A model generated the notes under the pieces. It was not told where the DNA came from and made no database searches. It saw only the letters and a list, made by a program, of their open reading frames with translations. A program made the position numbers and the translations under genes. A DNA stretch of 64,000 bases from Verrucomicrobiia bacterium (GTDB taxonomy: Bacteria > Verrucomicrobiota > Verrucomicrobiia > Limisphaerales > UBA8199), in contig DASYZB010000046.1 of assembly GCA_035946615.1 (NCBI GenBank), forward strand, positions 1 to 64,000, written 5' to 3'. Positions 1 to 9,726 of the stretch are shown here, piece after piece (the first letter of the stretch is position 1; every line of letters starts with the position of its first letter).

Positions 1-794
1 CGAAGGTATTTTAAAGTCACCCAGAGGACCGCTCCTGTGAGTTGGAAAGCTCTTGAAAGCAGCAAAACCGCGCAACACTGCGGAAAACTAAGGTCTGAAC
101 CTCCAATAACCTCCCATAAATTAGCGCCAAAATGTCAGTTAGGTATATAGTACAAAAGCAGTCTCTGTGCCGCAGCGGAGACCCGGGGCAGTTTACGGAG
201 TGCGCCCGTCCCGGGCGCAGCAAGCCCCAAAGCACGTCGCGCCCAAGGCCGTTCCCACCCGCTCATCTGCCAACATTGCTGCGCCCGAGGACGGCGCGCA
301 CTCCGCTCCCTTAACCAGAATCTGACCGGATTTCTACGGACCACGGTCTGTAATTAAAACGTAGCTCGACGGAGCCAGTCCTGCACTTCTTCGAGACAGT
401 TTTGTCTAATTTGTGGAATCGAAGTAATCCGCAATATTAATCCATAGTCTGGCGGGTCAACGACGCCCCGCGACGGCGCCTCTACCTTCATCGTTGCGAA
501 GAATTCCTGGCCTGTTTCTGTTATTCCTTGATTCTCAAAGGCTTTGAGATGGGCTGGCACCATCACCGGAGCACCCCAGCGGCTCGCAAAAATATCATGC
601 ACTGATAGACCAGCAATGCGGTCAGGCTGGATTCCTTCATCCTTCATCCCTCGTCCTTCATCCTTTCCCCTGGGATTTTCCCCGGGACCCAACTCAGATT
701 CCCCCCGGGACCACAACCATGGGTTGCCCCGATTGTTCATAGCCAAAATGAACCTAGCGTGTTCGCAGTAGCAAAACAGTTAGGCAATGACTTT
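1..794. other. Left-end stretch without a convincing gene
   Basis: No open frame here has clear family resemblance. A minus-strand frame at 354-746 gives 130 residues, and its last 95 or so read like ordinary protein (an SVHDIFASRWGAP segment). Its N-terminus, however, is made from a dispersed GGATGA-type repeat and a run of cccggg-rich sequence, so it could at most be a remnant or a short gene starting inside the repeat. The part before 350 is GC-rich with short direct and inverted pieces and no recognisable RNA gene. Confidence 0.4.
632..668. repeat. Dispersed GGATGAAGGAT-type repeat
   Basis: A short iterated motif, read on the minus strand as GGATGA(A/G)GGATGAAGGAT. A very similar string lies at 55274-55300 on the plus strand, just after argC, and a shorter one near 35684-35697 after sppA. 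All sit in gaps between genes. No function is visible. Confidence 0.5.
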
Positions 795-3700
795 ATGAAA
801 AAGCAACTATTGACGGTTCTAGCAAGCGCTGGGCTGCTGTTGGCTTTAAGTAGCGAAGCCACGGGCAGAACAACGATCAAAACCAAGAGCACGGCTCACA
901 AGACCATCCCTTCAAGGGCGGCCAGGACACTTCAGAAACCCGCACCGACCATGTCGCTTCAGAATGTCACCAGTTCTTCCGGCCCTTTCAGCCGGGCGAT
1001 AACGGCGCGAGGAGGCATCTCTTTGAGCGGCGGAGGCCAGTTGGTCATCGACGCCTACAACTCCACTGTGGGGTCTTATGACCCGGTGACCAATCGCCTC
1101 GCCGGCGGCAACATTGCGACCACCTCGACAGCCGCTAAAGCCATCAGCCTCAATAATGGCAGCATCTGCGGCACGGCTGCTACCGGCCCTGGCGGCACGA
1201 TTTTCGTTAAGAACGGCGCTATCGGTGACCTGAACTGGTGCGCAACCAGAAGCGGCATCGAGCCGGGCTGGACCAATGCCAATGTGAATATAGCCTGGAC
1301 GACTAACTCGCCACCCTCGGGAGTTCCAACTATTCCCACTACTCCCACTTCGATGTCAGGCTCAAATATCACCTTCCTGACCGTTGATAGCTCAGTAGCG
1401 ACTTACAAGGCCTCGAGCTTCACCAGCGGCGGCAGTGCCCAGCCGCTCGTTGTCCTCGGACACTCAACATTCTATGTAACCGGCGATTTCAGCATTCAGG
1501 GGTCCGGTTACGTTTATATCGCGCCGGGCGCGAGCCTGACACTCTACGTTGGGGGCCAAACGACCATTTCCGGCGGGGGTGTGATCAATGACCAGGGCAC
1601 ACCCGCGAGTTTCAATTACATCGGGCTTGCAGGCAACCAGAGCCTCACTTACAGCGGTGGCGCGGCCTTTTACGGAACCATCAACGCCCCCCAGGCCGAC
1701 GTCACCCTGAGCGGCTCCTCCGGGACTTGCGGGGCCGTCATTTGCAATACCTACACAGGCTCCGGCAGTTCGAGCTTGCATTACGACATCACTCTGGCGC
1801 TGCCAACCATCACTGCCCCGCCTAATCTGGTGCTGCAATGCCCCGCCGATACCAGCACCAATGCGACCGGCATCGCTACCGCCCAGGGTGGCTGCAGCCT
1901 TCTGACAATCACCTCCACTGACGCGACCAACAACACCTGCGGAGGAGCCAAAGTGATTACCCGCACCTGGACCGTTACCGATGCCTGTGGCGACAGTGCC
2001 AGCGCCGTTCAAACTATCACCGTGCAGGACACAACCCCCCCGGTTGTCTCAGCCCCGCCCAATCTGGTGCTGCCATTCACGGCGGACACCAGCACCAACA
2101 ATACCGGCGTTGCCACCGCCCATGATGGCTGCAGCTCCGTTACCCTCGGCTACTCGGACGCTTTTGCCCCTCAACTCAATGGCTCGGAAATCATCACCCG
2201 GACCTGGACCGCCACTGACGCCTGCGGCAACAGCGCCAGCGCCGCTCAGACTATCACCCTAACCCCCTTATTGGCCTTGGTTCTGCCAACCCAGAATAAC
2301 CTGGCTGCCGTCGATCTCCGGCCCTTGATCGTAACCAATACCGCCGCCAATCCAAACGGGAACACCGGAACGCTCACCTATCAGCTCCTCAATGCCCCCG
2401 GCGGCTCCGCCATTGATGCCAATGGCCTGATTACCTGGACACCCACCGTGGCGCAGAGTCCCAGTACGAACGTCTTTACCACCGTCGTCGCCACCATAAT
2501 CCAAACCGCCTTTGGCAGCACCACCTTGAGCGCCACCAACAGCTTTGTCGTGGTGGTCAGCGGGCCTTACGACGGCCTCAACATGCTGGTCGATTCCGAT
2601 GGCGACGGGCTGACCAACCTCATCGAGTATGCCGTCGGCAGCGACCCGCTTAATTCCGCCGACGCCAATCAAGACCTGGTCGTTTTCATCACCCAGTCGG
2701 GCGGCAACCATTACCTGGCAATGCAGTATAAAAGCCGGGGCAACGCGGCGCAGTTGCAGTTACAGTACTTGCCTGAAGTTTCGGCGGATAAAACCTCCTG
2801 GTTCTCGGATGCTGCCCACGCGTTTGGGGTCAGCGTGACCCCGGCTGACAGTGAGTTTAATTGGGTAACCGTGCGGGATACGACACCCATCACGGCGGCC
2901 GCCGCCCGGTTCATCCGACTGCACGTGCTCTCAGGCGCTATCGAGAGCTTCTCCCCGGTTTGGGTCGGGAGCGACGCGCTGCTGCGCGCCAATAACCTCA
3001 CTCTCTTTTCCCAACGCATGGTCCGGCCAATCCTCTCAGCCGGCACCGTGGCGAACGTGACCTTGAATACCCTGACAGTGACCAACTCATTAACGAACAA
3101 TCAGTTCGGAACAAACGGCCTGCCCGCTTATGTCGAGTTCGACCAGGGAACGATGATCGACATCGCCAACACATCGAGCAAAACCGTCGCCCTCGCTGCC
3201 AACGCCGCTGGGCTCTGCTCGACGGGCACTCCCTACCGCATCCGGGGCCATTTCACCATCGCGAGCCTCTTTGGGACCAACAACGAGACCGGCTTGGTAG
3301 CCAGCCCCAATCCGTCCAAAGCCGACAATATCATGCTGATGCTCCCCGAGACCCAAAGCACACTGACGGTGTTCTGGTATTCAAATCCCTCCTTTACGAC
3401 TTGGCAGGGATGGGTCCGGGCGGACACCTTCCAACCGGCAGCCGACCTCGTGGTCTTTCCTGAAGAAGGCGTCATGGTGGGCCGGATAGCGCCGACCGAC
3501 GCCAACCTGTATCTGTGCGGACCGGTCAAGACCGGTGTGGCCCTGGCCCCCATCCAGCCCGGATACAACCTCCTCGGCACCCTCAAGAGCTTGTCCAGCG
3601 TCACGCTCTCGGCCCTCAATCTCTACACCGGCGACCCGGCCACTGGCTTTGCCCCCGGACTCAACCCCAGCCAGGGCGACAACCTCCTGGTAGTCAACCC

Positions 3701-3872
3701 GGACGGCTCCGTGACCACTTACTTTTATTATTTCCAACAGGGGGTTTATTCGGGGTGGGTGAATGCCAATGGCTTCACTCTGGCCAACGATGTCTTGATC
3801 CCTCCCGGTAGCGCTTTCTTCATCAACCGCCAAGCCCCGGGTGCGTTTAACTGGACCATCCCGGCTGAATAG
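795..3872 (+). CDS. Large secreted surface protein with PilX-like domain, two HYR domains and Ca-binding repeat
   Basis: The ATG at 795 is preferred over the one at 759 because it opens directly into a signal peptide (MKKQLLTVLASAGLLLAL); this gives 1025 residues. Order: signal peptide 1-25; a Gly/Ser/Thr-rich beta domain about 65-330 ending in an HYD motif, shared with the two PilX-like proteins in this window; two HYR-type modules about 335-495, each with CxxT/TWT-TDxCG patterns; an Ig-like segment about 500-590; an Asp-rich DSDGDGLTNLIEYAVG calcium-binding-type repeat near 600; and a long C-terminal domain about 610-1025. The N-terminal and C-terminal domains closely match the protein at 15898-18225, which lacks the HYR/Ig insert. 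The role is probably cell-surface or extracellular structure or adhesion. No catalytic motif is seen. A hairpin terminator follows at 3895. Confidence 0.9.
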   Translation: MKKQLLTVLASAGLLLALSSEATGRTTIKTKSTAHKTIPSRAARTLQKPAPTMSLQNVTSSSGPFSRAITARGGISLSGGGQLVIDAYNSTVGSYDPVTNRLAGGNIATTSTAAKAISLNNGSICGTAATGPGGTIFVKNGAIGDLNWCATRSGIEPGWTNANVNIAWTTNSPPSGVPTIPTTPTSMSGSNITFLTVDSSVATYKASSFTSGGSAQPLVVLGHSTFYVTGDFSIQGSGYVYIAPGASLTLYVGGQTTISGGGVINDQGTPASFNYIGLAGNQSLTYSGGAAFYGTINAPQADVTLSGSSGTCGAVICNTYTGSGSSSLHYDITLALPTITAPPNLVLQCPADTSTNATGIATAQGGCSLLTITSTDATNNTCGGAKVITRTWTVTDACGDSASAVQTITVQDTTPPVVSAPPNLVLPFTADTSTNNTGVATAHDGCSSVTLGYSDAFAPQLNGSEIITRTWTATDACGNSASAAQTITLTPLLALVLPTQNNLAAVDLRPLIVTNTAANPNGNTGTLTYQLLNAPGGSAIDANGLITWTPTVAQSPSTNVFTTVVATIIQTAFGSTTLSATNSFVVVVSGPYDGLNMLVDSDGDGLTNLIEYAVGSDPLNSADANQDLVVFITQSGGNHYLAMQYKSRGNAAQLQLQYLPEVSADKTSWFSDAAHAFGVSVTPADSEFNWVTVRDTTPITAAAARFIRLHVLSGAIESFSPVWVGSDALLRANNLTLFSQRMVRPILSAGTVANVTLNTLTVTNSLTNNQFGTNGLPAYVEFDQGTMIDIANTSSKTVALAANAAGLCSTGTPYRIRGHFTIASLFGTNNETGLVASPNPSKADNIMLMLPETQSTLTVFWYSNPSFTTWQGWVRADTFQPAADLVVFPEEGVMVGRIAPTDANLYLCGPVKTGVALAPIQPGYNLLGTLKSLSSVTLSALNLYTGDPATGFAPGLNPSQGDNLLVVNPDGSVTTYFYYFQQGVYSGWVNANGFTLANDVLIPPGSAFFINRQAPGAFNWTIPAE

Positions 3873-3894
3873 AGCAGCGCCCATGCCCCTCAGC

Positions 3895-3925
3895 GCAGGC
3901 CTCTTTACCGGGGCCTGCCTTTTTT
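3895..3925 (+). terminator. Rho-independent terminator after the surface protein gene
   Basis: Stem GCAGGCC (3895-3901) pairs with GGCCTGC (3912-3918) around a 10-nt loop and is followed by CTTTTTTC. It lies 23 bases after the stop codon at 3872, so it fits the end of that transcript. Confidence 0.8.
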
Positions 3926-4498
3926 CTCTTTCACGGCCATTGACCTCCAATGGGTGCGCACGACGAAATCGGAAAACCGTCAGGGCTGTGGACCATATGC
4001 GTGCGTCCCAGCCCGCGGTTCGTCAGGAGCGGTGGAAAACTCGGAACGGGTTTTAAGGGCAGTGAGACAGAGTTCTTTGCGGGTCTCATTAACACTCCCA
4101 TTCATGGCTTGTCATTACCCACATTTTTCCATGTCCGCATTAAAGTGGACTTGCGGCGCCTTGTCCCAAAACCCCCGCCAGGGGGTGGCCTGTTTATAGC
4201 AACGCCCCTGACCTGAAGAATACCAAACCCCGTAGGGGTGACCTGCCGAAAGCTGTCGCGTCTCTGATGCTTGGATACCGAGCAGCCCCCAAGCTGCGAC
4301 CCGTTGCCAAACGCTTTGAGCTTGCCCAATCCCCGGAGAGGCGGCCCATAATCACGGACCTATGGCCTGCTGGGAGGCGGATGGCGCCGCTCAACTGTTT
4401 CAATTTTCAACGGTTTCTCCCACCCGGTTTTAATTTAATTTTGTAATTTAAAATAACGGCTTGACACTAACGCCGCAGTGAGGGAAAACTCTCCCCAC
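3926..4498. other. Intergenic region with palindromic repeats
   Basis: No gene is supported. It contains the hairpin ACCCCC-GCCA-GGGGGT (4171-4186) and the palindrome CCCCGTAGGGG (4228-4238), separated by a TTTATAGCAACG string. This looks like a dispersed two-hairpin repeat. Downstream, 4400-4470 is AT-rich and includes TTGACA at 4461, a possible -35 element for the PEP-CTERM gene, but I see no good -10 at the right spacing. Confidence 0.5.
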
Positions 4499-5164
4499 AT
4501 GATCAGGCGTGTCATTGCCTTGGCCGCAGTCGCGGGGTTCGTGCAGACAATCTGTCTCGCGCAGAGCTCGGTGAATATCAATTACAGCGGAGGCTCGGGC
4601 TCGCCAAATATGGTCGGTCTCAATCAGCAGCCGCTTGCCAGCGGGAACGACGTCGAAATCGGCTATTTCGATTCGAGCTTTAATATCTCGCTAAATGCCG
4701 GCAACCCTTCCGCTTTGCAGAGCGCCCGGCTTTCGGGCGGCGCATGGCACGTGTTCGGCTCGACGAACATCTCCAGCAACTTCCTATTGCCGCCGGGCTC
4801 ATTTTCCTCGACCGCAACCCAGCCCGGGGCCACAGCGGCAAACTTTGCCACCCAACCCATCGACCTCTGGGTCTTCCAAACCACCGATAACGCAGCCCCG
4901 GCTTCCAATTTCAGCAATGTCGAATCCTACGGCATTTACTCCAGCTCCTCGGCTAAATGGATATTTCCAACACCGGGAGCAACTCCGATTACCGAGAATA
5001 TCACCACATCAGACGTGAACGATTTCTACGCTGGCAGCCTCATTCCAGGCAGCCCCGGCAGTTTAGAACTGCAGGCCGTTCCCGAACCCGGCGCTCTGGC
5101 GCTGGCTGGATTGGGTCTCGCCGCGGTTCTGTCTCGGATCACCCGCCGCTACCCGCTCGCCTAG
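4499..5164 (+). CDS. PEP-CTERM sorting-domain protein
   Basis: 221 residues from ATG 4499; the upstream alternative at 4478 adds seven residues before the signal peptide and is less likely. A signal peptide (MIRRVIALAAVAGFVQTICLA) is followed by a Ser/Asn/Gly-rich domain and a C-terminal VPEPGALALAGLGLAAVL segment, then Arg residues. That tripartite tail (VPEP motif, hydrophobic helix, basic end) is the signature of proteins processed by an exosortase and linked to extracellular polysaccharide. No exosortase is in the window, so the enzyme would act from elsewhere. The central domain is not recognised. It sits beside the other surface and pilin-like genes. Confidence 0.85.
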   Translation: MIRRVIALAAVAGFVQTICLAQSSVNINYSGGSGSPNMVGLNQQPLASGNDVEIGYFDSSFNISLNAGNPSALQSARLSGGAWHVFGSTNISSNFLLPPGSFSSTATQPGATAANFATQPIDLWVFQTTDNAAPASNFSNVESYGIYSSSSAKWIFPTPGATPITENITTSDVNDFYAGSLIPGSPGSLELQAVPEPGALALAGLGLAAVLSRITRRYPLA

Positions 5165-5441
5165 CGCTGCCGAGCGCTACCGCACCCTCCCACGGCCATT
5201 GCCGGACGGCTCCAGTCCGCGCGAAGCGTTGTGGACTGCGCCAGTCCTCTGGCGCTTTAGGGACTAACCCTGGGCTCAAGTGGGCTCAAGGTTCTACTCC
5301 CGTTTCAACTGGCATTTGCCCTTGGCTATCGCCTTTCAGTGCCCTAATCTTAGACACCCTTTCCCCGCAAGGTTCCGCCCGAAGCTTCGATTTGTCACGA
5401 AACCTGCTTGCTTTCCAAGGAAGACGCGAAGAGCGATCGCA

Positions 5442-5876
5442 ATGAACCGCAAGCGCATCCTCATTGTTGACGACGACCCCGTAGTACTTAAGGCGCTGTC
5501 AATGAGGCTCTCTGGCGCGGGCTATGACGTCCTCCTGGCCGACGATGGGGCAGCGGCCGTGAGTGTTGTGCGTCAAAACAGGCCGGACTTGATTCTCCTG
5601 GATATCAGCTTCCCGCCCGATGTCTTCGCGGGGAGCGTTGCATGGGACGGCTTTCTGATCCTGGAATGGTTGCGCCGCATCGATGAGGCGAAAAACACGC
5701 CTGTCATTATGATCAGTCACATTATTTCGGCTGAAATTGTTGAGATTGCCGAAAGGGCGCGCGCGGCAGGGGCAATCGAATTCTTTGCCAAACCTGTCGA
5801 TACCAACCGGCTCATCGAGCTGGTGGGAAGATTGTTGGACCCTGCGACCGTCCCGGAGGCCTCTGGGATTACCTGA
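5442..5876 (+). CDS. Receiver-only response regulator (CheY-like)
   Basis: 144 residues from ATG 5442. The longer frame from 5280 has no domain support before MNRKRILIVDDD. The acidic pocket is Asp10-12, the phospho-acceptor is Asp54 in LLDIS, and the conserved Lys is Lys117 in FAKP. The usual Thr/Ser is present as Ser in MISH. A longer than normal loop (SFPPDVFAGSVAWDG) follows Asp54. There is no output domain, so it should act by protein-protein contact, as do regulators of motility or pilus systems. It lies directly upstream of the first minor-pilin operon, but no partner kinase is adjacent; two kinases occur at 38115 and 48655. Confidence 0.88.
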   Translation: MNRKRILIVDDDPVVLKALSMRLSGAGYDVLLADDGAAAVSVVRQNRPDLILLDISFPPDVFAGSVAWDGFLILEWLRRIDEAKNTPVIMISHIISAEIVEIAERARAAGAIEFFAKPVDTNRLIELVGRLLDPATVPEASGIT

Positions 5877-6073
5877 GAGCCTTGCCCTGCGGTTCAAGAT
5901 GCCCTGCCTTAAGTCGAGACACCCCTCTCCGCACACATACGGAGCCTTAAAATCAGCCCTTTGTCACGAAAACTGCTTTATGAACGCCAAGTATTGGTTG
6001 CTGAAGAAAACGAAGTGAAAGTACGGATTGGCCTTTTGGCCCGGAATTGACGCGACCTCGAGACAGGCGAACG

Positions 6074-6562
6074 ATGAGAATTGAATGGCGAGATGAAAGC
6101 AAACACCCCTGCGCGGCGGCCTACACCCTGGCGGAAGTGATGGTGGCGGTGCTCGTTCTGGCAGTGATTAGTACTGCCTTTTACGGAGGCCTCTCTTTTG
6201 GATTCAGCGTTGTAGAGTCCAGCCGCGAAGAACTCCGGGCCACACAGATTCTGATGCAAAAAGTCGAGGGGTTGCGCCTCATTTCCTGGGATAATTTGCA
6301 GAACATTACCTTCCAGGAAGTTTATGATCCTCTCGGCCTCTCCAACAACAGCGGCGGGCTTGTTTATACCGGAACCATTGTAACCAACGCAGACAGCTCG
6401 ATCCCCAATTCTTCCTCATACCTGCCCAACATGCGGCTGGTGACGGTCACGGTGAACTGGACCAATTACAACGGCAGCAAACGCATCGTCCAGACTCGCC
6501 AGATGCAGACCCAGGTGGCCCGCTACGGCCTGCAGAACTACGTCTATGGCGTCAAACCATGA
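6074..6562 (+). CDS. Prepilin-type protein, PilV-like (copy 1)
   Basis: 162 residues from ATG 6074 (an in-frame start at 6047 is also possible). A short basic leader is followed by AAAYTLAEVMVAVLVLAVIS, the class III prepilin signal and hydrophobic helix; cleavage would fall between Ala and Tyr, with Glu at +5. The residue before the cut is Ala, not the usual Gly. Family knowledge places such proteins as minor pilins or pseudopilins of type IV pili or type II secretion. It overlaps the next gene by four bases (ATGA), and the same gene order recurs at 9271. Confidence 0.85.
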   Translation: MRIEWRDESKHPCAAAYTLAEVMVAVLVLAVISTAFYGGLSFGFSVVESSREELRATQILMQKVEGLRLISWDNLQNITFQEVYDPLGLSNNSGGLVYTGTIVTNADSSIPNSSSYLPNMRLVTVTVNWTNYNGSKRIVQTRQMQTQVARYGLQNYVYGVKP

Positions 6563-7149
6563 ACCTGCGAACCCCTCAATCCCGCCGCCGGCTCTTTCGC
6601 GCGTTCACCCTGGTTGAAATCCTGGTTGCCACCACCCTCGGCATGCTGGTTCTGGCTGTCGTCGCCATGCTCAGCCTTTATGGCGCGCGCAGCTTGGCCG
6701 CCTTGGTCAACTACACCGACCTCGACACAAAGAGCCGCTACGCCCTGGATGTCATTAGCCGCGAAATACGCCAGGCCAAGGCCGTCATTGCCGTTCAAAC
6801 CAATCTCCCCGTCATGTCCCTCACCCTGACCAATACCGACCAATCCGCCATCGTGAAGCTCACCTATGATTCCAATGCCCGCACCCTGGTCTTGAGCAAA
6901 ACAGGCCAGCCCGACCTGACAGCCCTCACCGAGTGCGACAATTGGAACTTTAGCTTGTACCAGGAAGCCCCCACCGTGACGGCCACAAACATCATTTTTT
7001 ATCCTGCCACCAACAACGCCGGAAACCTCGACCCCACTCTCTGCAAGCTCATCAATATGTCATGGAAATGTTCACGCCAAATCCTGGCCCAAAAGGTCAA
7101 TACCGAAAGCGTGCAAACCGCCCAAATCGTTTTGCGCAACCAACATTAG
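6559..7149 (+). CDS. Prepilin-type protein, PilW-like (copy 1)
   Basis: 196 residues. RAFTLVEILVATTLGMLVLAV is a prepilin signal with Glu at +5, followed by a hydrophobic helix and the NYTDLDTKSRYALDVISREIRQAK-type segment common to PilW/GspJ-like minor pilins. The start overlaps the stop of the PilV-like gene (ATGA), implying coupled translation. Close in plan to the gene at 9716: both have SRxxLDxxxREIRQA and a V(Q)TAxIxxRxQ end. Confidence 0.85.
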   Translation: MNLRTPQSRRRLFRAFTLVEILVATTLGMLVLAVVAMLSLYGARSLAALVNYTDLDTKSRYALDVISREIRQAKAVIAVQTNLPVMSLTLTNTDQSAIVKLTYDSNARTLVLSKTGQPDLTALTECDNWNFSLYQEAPTVTATNIIFYPATNNAGNLDPTLCKLINMSWKCSRQILAQKVNTESVQTAQIVLRNQH

Positions 7150-7152
7150 GTC

Positions 7153-7270
7153 TGTTACTGAGGAGTCCCTAACATGAACTACATCTTCAATCTGCCGATG
7201 CTCTCCCTCTCCCCTTCCGAAGGGGAGAGGGGTCCCTCCATTAATCTATGCCACCGCCTCACGTATATGA
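7153..7270. repeat. Dispersed repeat with CTCTCCCCTTCCGAAGGGGAGAG palindrome
   Basis: The element runs from TTACTGAGGAGTCCCTAAC through CTGCCGATGC to a 25-base palindrome (7206-7230), then GGGTCCCTC and a final TATATGAGT. Related copies lie at 24333-24436 and 29385-29520, with more divergent ones at 8620-8772 and 14880-14950 and palindrome-only copies at 21184 and 24690. Translated in one frame it gives the peptide LSPSEGER. In this copy the last bases supply the likely ATG (7267) of the next gene. Confidence 0.8.
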
Positions 7271-8559
7271 GTAACCCAAGGCAAAAGTGGTCCAGCCAAT
7301 CCGGCAGCGTCCTCGTGATGACGCTCTTTATCGCATTCATTTTCGGCTTTTTTCTGTTCTATTATTTGAATCTGGCCAGTACCCAGCGGAACCTTATGGC
7401 CCGCTCTCAGGCCTGGAATTCCTCCCTCACGCTAGCTGAGGCGGGCGCCGAAGAGGCCCTCGCCCAACTCAATCCGGCCGTCCCCCTGCCGGTTGTGGAC
7501 CGCACAGCCAATGGCTGGGGCGCCCCTTCCGCGGGCATCTACGGGCCCATGAACCGCACGATGGGCGCCGGCACTTACGGCGTTATTTATAATACAAATA
7601 AATACCCAATTATCTATTCCACGGGGTATGTGGCGGTGGCTTCCTCCTCCGCTATCCTGTCGCGTACCATCCGGGTCGCCACCACCAATATCCCTTTATT
7701 CACCTTTGCCATGGCCGCGGAAAACAACCTGAACTTCAACGGCAATAACGTCACCACCGATAGTTTTAATTCAGCTCCCGGCTCCCCCTTCAACACGAAC
7801 GGCTATTACAACGCCAGCCATGCCAGCACTAACGGGGATATCGGCAGCGTTTCAGGTGTGGTCAACGTCGGCAACGCCAACGTCAATGGCAGCGTCTTTT
7901 TAAGTCCAACCGGCACCGACAGCATCAAGAACAACGGCACCGTCACCGGCAACACTTACTATAACTTCAATCCCACCTTCCCGAATGTGACGCTGCCGGC
8001 TGGCTATACCACGTGGGTGAGTCCACCATTGTGGGTAGGTCCATTGTTCACCCCAACCAACATTCTTGGCACAACATATAATTTTGCCTTCTACGGCACT
8101 AACGATTACAAGATCTCAGGCCTGGGCGGTAGCGTTTACGTCGGCCCTAATGCTTCAATCCGATTGTACTTGATTAATAACGCGAGTCCGAGCGTTATTC
8201 GCGTTTCGGGTACCAGCACCAATGCGGGCCATCTGACAATCTACATGGACGGCCCAAGCTTCACACTGAGCGGTAACGATACCATTGATGGCGGAAACGC
8301 AGCGAATCTGGCCTATTTCGGTACAACTAACAACACGTCGATCACGTTCAGCGGCAACGCCGCGTTCACCGGAACGATCTATGCACCGGAGGCTGCCTTC
8401 ACCTTGGGCGGTGGCGGCCCCAACACCTATGATTTCGTCGGCTCCAGCGTTACAAGCAGCGTGACCATCAACGGCCACTTTAATTTCCACTACGACGAAA
8501 ACCTAATCAACGCCGGCCCTCTTCGCGGATACGCCGCCAATTCCTGGCGCGAGCTCTAG
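7267..8559 (+). CDS. PilX-like minor pilin with extracellular beta domain (copy 1)
   Basis: 430 residues from ATG 7267. An in-frame ATG at 7174 would translate the dispersed repeat (SLSPSEGERG) and is rejected. An N-terminal segment (SGSVLVMTLFIAFIFGFFLFYYL) is the membrane helix, followed by RSQAWNSSLTLAEAGAEEAL, typical of PilX/GspK-like proteins. The rest is Gly/Asn/Thr-rich: NNLNFNGNNVTTDSFNS, a VNVGNANVNG segment, FTGTIYAPEAAFTLGGGG, and a terminal NFHYDENL. The same elements occur in the proteins at 795, 10313 and 15898. Third gene of a PilV-PilW-PilX operon, separated from the second by the repeat. Confidence 0.8.
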   Translation: MSNPRQKWSSQSGSVLVMTLFIAFIFGFFLFYYLNLASTQRNLMARSQAWNSSLTLAEAGAEEALAQLNPAVPLPVVDRTANGWGAPSAGIYGPMNRTMGAGTYGVIYNTNKYPIIYSTGYVAVASSSAILSRTIRVATTNIPLFTFAMAAENNLNFNGNNVTTDSFNSAPGSPFNTNGYYNASHASTNGDIGSVSGVVNVGNANVNGSVFLSPTGTDSIKNNGTVTGNTYYNFNPTFPNVTLPAGYTTWVSPPLWVGPLFTPTNILGTTYNFAFYGTNDYKISGLGGSVYVGPNASIRLYLINNASPSVIRVSGTSTNAGHLTIYMDGPSFTLSGNDTIDGGNAANLAYFGTTNNTSITFSGNAAFTGTIYAPEAAFTLGGGGPNTYDFVGSSVTSSVTINGHFNFHYDENLINAGPLRGYAANSWREL

Positions 8560-9270
8560 CGCGGCGAACCGGGCTCTTGTCGCATCGAAGCCTCTGCAAA
8601 TCCTCAATAGTCCTGGTCCGTAGCAGCCGACACCAGGAGGCTCTGATCTCTGAGGAGCATCTCTAATGTGCCAATGCTTCTCCCTCTCTCCTTCCGACTC
8701 GTCGCGCTGTCGCGCAGTCGCAGCGGGAGGGGAGAGGGCCGGAGGAGAGGGGGTCCCTCCCTATGAGCGCTAACTTAACTTCATGCGCCCCGCTGGTCGC
8801 CGCGGACCTTCGGAGGCGGAGGGGTCGCCCGAGAATCCCGAAGGGATTCCGCCCTCCAGCCCAGGGTCGCGAGCCTGCGAGCTACCCTGGGATAATTGTC
8901 GCAGAGCCGAGCCAACCTCAAAGAGGTTGTGCCCCTTCGACGCTTCCATTAATCCCACGCGTACCGCTCGTCCCACTGCATGTCGTGCTTGCGAAACAAC
9001 GCACGAGTTATGCCATGGCCCCACAACCCAAATTTGCCTTGTATGGATCCTGGACACCTGTGTCCCGATCTCCACCATCGGCATACCTTCGTACATCTAC
9101 GGATGCCGCCCAGGGGCTTCCCGGGACGTTGGCAAGCCACATGCTACCTGGTGCTCGAACAGAAAGCAGTTGTTTGGATCGATGTTGTAAAAAGTTGTGC
9201 GTTAGTGACTGAGATGAAACCCGGGTTAAGAGTTGTGTCAGGTTAGGGAGGAGGACCAAGGACCCATTTT
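8560..9270. repeat. Intergenic region with repeat copies
   Basis: About 700 bases between the two minor-pilin operons. At 8622-8648 lies TAGCAGCCGACACCAGGAGGCTC, a copy of the motif also at 11977. At 8650-8772 is a divergent copy of the palindromic element, in which the inner loop is replaced by a CGCGCTGTCGCGCAGTCGCAGCGGG insert also present at 14900-14940. The frame at 8763-9212 reads through repeat-derived sequence and has no family resemblance, so I do not call a gene here. Confidence 0.55.
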
Positions 9271-9726
9271 ATGCAAATTCGTCTAGCCCAAAAGCCCCAG
9301 AAAGCGAACACGCTCATTGAGGTGGTGCTGGCGACGGCTATCCTTGCTATCATGGGCGCCGGGGTGGTGGGCTCGATCAATTACGGCCTGTTTATCGTGC
9401 GCGTGGCCCGCGAAAACCAGCGCGCCACTCAGATTCTCCTCGAACGCCTCGAAAGCATCCGCCTCTATAACTGGACCCAGGTCACCACAAGCGGCTTTAT
9501 CCCAACCAGTTTCACCGAATCTTACGACCCCCAATCGCCGACCACGCCGGGCATCACCTATTACGGCTCCCTGGGCATCAGCAACGTCAACCTCGGCAGT
9601 TCTTATAGCACCAATTTGCGGCAGTTTACCGTCTCCTTGCTGTGGACCAATATGGGCGGCGTTTCCCATCAACGCAGCGTCAGCACCTATGTCGCCCGCG
9701 ATGGGATGCAGAATTATGTCTATTAA
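9271..9726 (+). CDS. Prepilin-type protein, PilV-like (copy 2)
   Basis: 151 residues. The N-terminus KANTLIEVVLATAILAIMGAG is a prepilin signal with Ala at -1, Asn at +1 and Glu at +5. It then carries a RATQILLERLESIRLYNW motif, matching RATQILMQKVEGLRLISW in the copy at 6074, and both end in QNYVY. Its 3' end overlaps the next gene by 11 bases. First gene of the second V-W-X operon; likely a minor pilin or pseudopilin in the inner membrane. Confidence 0.85.
   Translation: MQIRLAQKPQKANTLIEVVLATAILAIMGAGVVGSINYGLFIVRVARENQRATQILLERLESIRLYNWTQVTTSGFIPTSFTESYDPQSPTTPGITYYGSLGISNVNLGSSYSTNLRQFTVSLLWTNMGGVSHQRSVSTYVARDGMQNYVY

Noticed and set aside
354-746. A 130-codon minus-strand frame at the left end
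   Set aside because: Its start lies in repeat-derived sequence and no family is recognised. Part of it reads like protein, so a remnant is possible, but support is too weak for a gene call.
1464-2012. A 182-codon minus-strand frame inside the surface protein gene
   Set aside because: Gly/Ala-rich filler opposite a well-supported domain-containing gene.
8763-9212. A 149-codon plus-strand frame between the pilin operons
   Set aside because: It begins in a dispersed repeat, and competing frames exist on both strands with no domain signature.
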